Shown one piece after another: positions 7,768-9,459 of a stretch of DNA of 9,459 nucleotides. Every line of letters begins with the position of its first letter. Within the stretch, counting starts at the first letter, position 1. This DNA is from Gordonia sp. (in: high G+C Gram-positive bacteria). Lineage in GTDB: Bacteria > Actinomycetota > Actinomycetes > Mycobacteriales > Mycobacteriaceae. The notes beneath the pieces were generated by a model. That model made no database searches. It was not told the DNA's origin and saw only the letters and a list, made by a program, of their open reading frames with translations. The position numbers and the translations under genes are program-made. The stretch covers positions 1 to 9,459 of the forward strand of contig JASLJL010000162.1 in assembly GCA_030152405.1 (NCBI GenBank), written 5' to 3'.

Positions 7768-7773
7768 ACAGTA
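7768..7773 (-). promoter_or_regulatory. -10 element of MiaE_2-like gene
   Basis: TACTGT on the minus strand (7773 to 7768) ends 7 nt before the ATG at 7760, a leaderless arrangement. CATACT, offset by 2 bp, is an alternative reading. It lies back to back with the rhlE -10, 10 bp away. Confidence 0.5.
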
Positions 7774-7783
7774 TGCAAGGCGG

Positions 7784-7789
7784 TACACT
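7784..7789 (+). promoter_or_regulatory. Candidate -10 of rhlE promoter
   Basis: TACACT fits TAnnnT and would start transcription near 7796, about 170 nt before the rhlE ATG. No good -35 is seen at 16-19 bp spacing. It is the only such hexamer I noticed in the spacer on this strand. Confidence 0.45.
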
Positions 7790-7795
7790 CGGGCC

Positions 7796-7968
7796 AGACG
7801 TGGGGAGAATCCCGCCGCTAGGGCGCCGAGTTCAACGGGTGCCGCCGGGCCAGACGACCGCGTCACACCTTGAGCGCGCACCGCAGATGCCACGCCGAGG
7901 GCCTGCCCCGCAGGACCCCGCGAAGCCGATGTGTGCGTGCACAGCACACGAGAGGCATACAACCGCAC
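7796..7968 (+). promoter_or_regulatory. Long structured 5' leader of rhlE
   Basis: Between the candidate transcription start and the rhlE ATG lie about 173 nt without a plausible gene. Visible structure: GGGA-GAA-TCCC (7803-7813), GACG-ACCG-CGTC (7853-7864), a stem at 7899-7918 (GGG+CCTGC, CCC loop, GCAGG+CCC with one bulged A) and GTGTGC/GCACAC (7931-7949). The decamer GGGCCAGACG appears at 7791-7800 and again at 7847-7856. Helicase mRNAs in other bacteria are often controlled through structured leaders by their own product or by temperature; such a role here is inference. The length depends on the promoter call. Confidence 0.45.
7931..7955 (+). promoter_or_regulatory. Hairpin adjoining the rhlE ribosome-binding site
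   Basis: GTGTGC (7931-7936) pairs with GCACAC (7944-7949) across a 7-nt loop, directly followed by the purine tract GAGAGG (7950-7955). The tract lies 13 nt before the ATG, longer than ideal for a Shine-Dalgarno. The hairpin abuts but does not include the purine tract. Confidence 0.5.
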
Positions 7969-9459
7969 ATGACAACCGACACCACTGTCGACGACTCGAT
8001 CCAGACGACCATCGTCGACGAGGATCACCAGGCTCCGTCGTTCACCGAACTCGGCGTCCACGACTCGATCGTCGCCGCGCTCGCGGCCGACGGCAAGGAA
8101 CGCACCTTCGCCATCCAGGAGTTGACGCTCCCCCTCGCCATCGCCGGCTCCGACCTCATCGGTCAGGCCCGTACCGGCATGGGCAAGACCTACGGCTTCG
8201 GCGTGCCGCTGCTGCACCGCCTGGTGACCGCGGAGGCGTCCGGCCTGCGCGCACTCGACACCACGCCCCGCGCGCTCATCATCGTCCCGACGCGCGAGCT
8301 GTGCGTCCAGGTGACCGAAGACCTCGAGACCGCGGCCAAGGGCGTCGACGTGACCCTCGCGGACGGCTCCGTCCGACCGCTGAAGATCACCTCCATCTAC
8401 GGCGGCCGCCCCTACGAGCAGCAGATCGCCGAACTGCAGTCCGGCGTCGACGTCGTCGTCGGCACGCCGGGTCGCCTGCTCGACCTCGCGCAGCAGGGAC
8501 ACCTGGTGCTCGGCAAGGTCGCGATCCTGGTGCTCGACGAGGCCGACGAGATGCTCGATCTGGGCTTCCTGCCCGACATCGAGCGCATCATGGGAGCGCT
8601 CCCGACCGACCGCCAGACGATGCTGTTCTCGGCCACCATGCCGGGCCCGATCGTCACGTTGGCGCGCACGTTCCTGAACCGTCCGACCCACATCCGCGCG
8701 GAGCAGGCCAACGACTCCGCCGTCCACGAGCGCACCACGCAGTACGTGTTCCGGGCGCACGCGCTCGACAAGGCCGAGCTGGTCGCCCGCATCCTGCAGG
8801 CCGACGGACGCGGCGCCACGATGATCTTCACGCGCACCAAGCGCACCGCACAGAAGGTGGCCGACGATCTCGCCGAGCGCGGCTTCAAGGTCGGAGCCGT
8901 CCACGGCGACCTCGGTCAGGTCGCTCGTGAGAAGTCGCTCGGCAAGTTCCGCGACGGCACCGTCGACGTCCTCGTCGCCACTGATGTCGCCGCCCGCGGC
9001 ATCGACATCGACGACGTCACCCACGTGATCAACTACCAGTGTCCGGAGGACGACAAGACCTACGTCCACCGCATCGGCCGCACCGGCCGTGCGGGCCGCA
9101 CGGGCATCGCCGTGACCCTCGTCGACTGGGACGAGATGCACCGGTGGGAGCTCATCGACAAGGCCCTCGGCCTCGGCATGCCCGACCCGGTCGAGACCTA
9201 CTCGACGTCCGATCACCTTCGCGAGGCGCTGTCCATCCCGGAAGACGCCGACGGGCGCGTCGAGGGCGCGCGCCAGACGTCGGAGGAGCGTCGCGAGGCT
9301 CGGGCCGACCGGCCCAAGCGCGAACGCACCCGCACCCGTCGTCGCACCCGCGGCGGACAGGCGTCCGACGCTCCGGCGACCGACGACAGCACCGGCTCCG
9401 CGGACTCGGTGCCTGCCGACGCCCCTGCCGCGTCCGAGTCGAGTGAGGACAAGCCGCGC
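7969..9459 (+). CDS. rhlE: RhlE-type DEAD-box RNA helicase (C-terminus cut by window edge)
   Basis: 497 residues are in the window, with no stop before the edge. All SF2 DEAD-box motifs are present: Q motif FTELGV...FAIQ (Gln50), motif I ARTGMGKT (67-74), Ia PTRELCVQV, Ib TPGRLLDL, II DEAD (190-193), III SAT (221-223), IV MIFTRTK, V ATDVAARGID and VI HRIGRTGR (367-374). Motif I has ARTGMGKT rather than the usual AQTGSGKT. After about residue 430 the sequence becomes a charged, low-complexity tail with the basic patch RPKRERTRTRRRTRGG, typical of RNA-binding extensions. The enzyme unwinds short RNA duplexes with ATP; in actinobacteria this type is linked to RNA decay, ribosome assembly and cold adaptation. 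It corresponds to Rv3211 (about 527 residues), so only a few dozen residues should be missing. The ATG at 7969 precedes the homologous region by about 23 residues. Confidence 0.93.
   Translation, partial: MTTDTTVDDSIQTTIVDEDHQAPSFTELGVHDSIVAALAADGKERTFAIQELTLPLAIAGSDLIGQARTGMGKTYGFGVPLLHRLVTAEASGLRALDTTPRALIIVPTRELCVQVTEDLETAAKGVDVTLADGSVRPLKITSIYGGRPYEQQIAELQSGVDVVVGTPGRLLDLAQQGHLVLGKVAILVLDEADEMLDLGFLPDIERIMGALPTDRQTMLFSATMPGPIVTLARTFLNRPTHIRAEQANDSAVHERTTQYVFRAHALDKAELVARILQADGRGATMIFTRTKRTAQKVADDLAERGFKVGAVHGDLGQVAREKSLGKFRDGTVDVLVATDVAARGIDIDDVTHVINYQCPEDDKTYVHRIGRTGRAGRTGIAVTLVDWDEMHRWELIDKALGLGMPDPVETYSTSDHLREALSIPEDADGRVEGARQTSEERREARADRPKRERTRTRRRTRGGQASDAPATDDSTGSADSVPADAPAASESSEDKPR

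Noticed and set aside
6837..8930. 697-residue plus-strand open frame
   Set aside because: Covers DUF3107 and the MiaE_2-like gene in antisense, the spacer and rhlE out of frame; Arg-rich shadow sequence.
7800..8930. Leaderless upstream ORF starting with GTG at 7800
   Set aside because: A GTG lies 10 nt after the TACACT hexamer, but the frame stays open for about 1.1 kb across rhlE in another frame, which is implausible for a regulatory uORF; no short leader peptide is seen.
7270..9216. 648-residue minus-strand open frame opposite rhlE
   Set aside because: Asp/Val/Gly-rich antisense shadow of the helicase; it runs through the divergent promoter region and into the MiaE_2-like gene out of frame.

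Overview
The window is a chromosomal segment of a high-GC actinobacterium of the order Mycobacteriales. The gene order and protein families match, gene by gene, the Mycobacterium tuberculosis neighbourhood Rv3202c (adnA), Rv3203 (lipV), Rv3204 (alkyltransferase-like), Rv3205c, Rv3206c (moeB1/moeZ), Rv3207c, Rv3208 (TetR), Rv3208A (TB9.4), Rv3210c and Rv3211 (rhlE). Two differences stand out. A small DUF2277 gene sits between the Rv3205c-like and moeZ genes, and there is no room for a counterpart of Rv3209 between the Rv3208A- and Rv3210c-like genes (11 bp). This suggests a relative of Mycobacterium such as Gordonia, Williamsia or Rhodococcus rather than Mycobacterium itself; the genus is inference from recall. 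No mobile element, tRNA, rRNA or CRISPR array is visible.

Layout. 1-1407 (-): N-terminal part of the DNA end-resection helicase AdnA, running off the left edge. 1487-2598 (+): lipV hydrolase and an alkyltransferase-like DNA repair protein, 2 bp apart, divergent from adnA. 2618-3466 (-): TIGR02569 kinase-fold protein, convergent with the preceding pair. 3525-6034 (-): DUF3152 membrane-anchored zincin-like protein, moeZ (ATGA overlap) and DUF2277, a probable operon. 6138-6794 (+): TetR regulator, ending at a strong bidirectional terminator shared with the convergent DUF3107 gene. 6874-7760 (-): MiaE_2/ferritin-like gene then DUF3107. 7969-9459 (+): RhlE-type DEAD-box RNA helicase with a leader of about 170 nt, running off the right edge.

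How the genes work together. The left end has a DNA-repair theme: adnA has an upstream element closely matching the PafBC-dependent RecA-independent damage promoter, and the ATL repair protein lies divergently next to it. The middle holds a sulfur-transfer enzyme coupled to a secreted or membrane protease-like protein of unknown role. The right end has an RNA theme: a MiaE-like ferritin-fold protein divergent from an RNA helicase, with tightly packed opposing promoters.

A recurring feature is translation initiation. Six genes (adnA, lipV, TIGR02569, tetR, MiaE_2-like, DUF3107) have a -10-like hexamer 6-8 nt before the chosen start codon and no usable Shine-Dalgarno, implying leaderless mRNAs. 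DUF3152 and DUF2277 have Shine-Dalgarno sequences; rhlE has a long structured leader. I see no clearly novel multi-gene system. The best leads are the adnA promoter, the degenerate kinase-like protein, the DUF3152-moeZ coupling and the rhlE leader.
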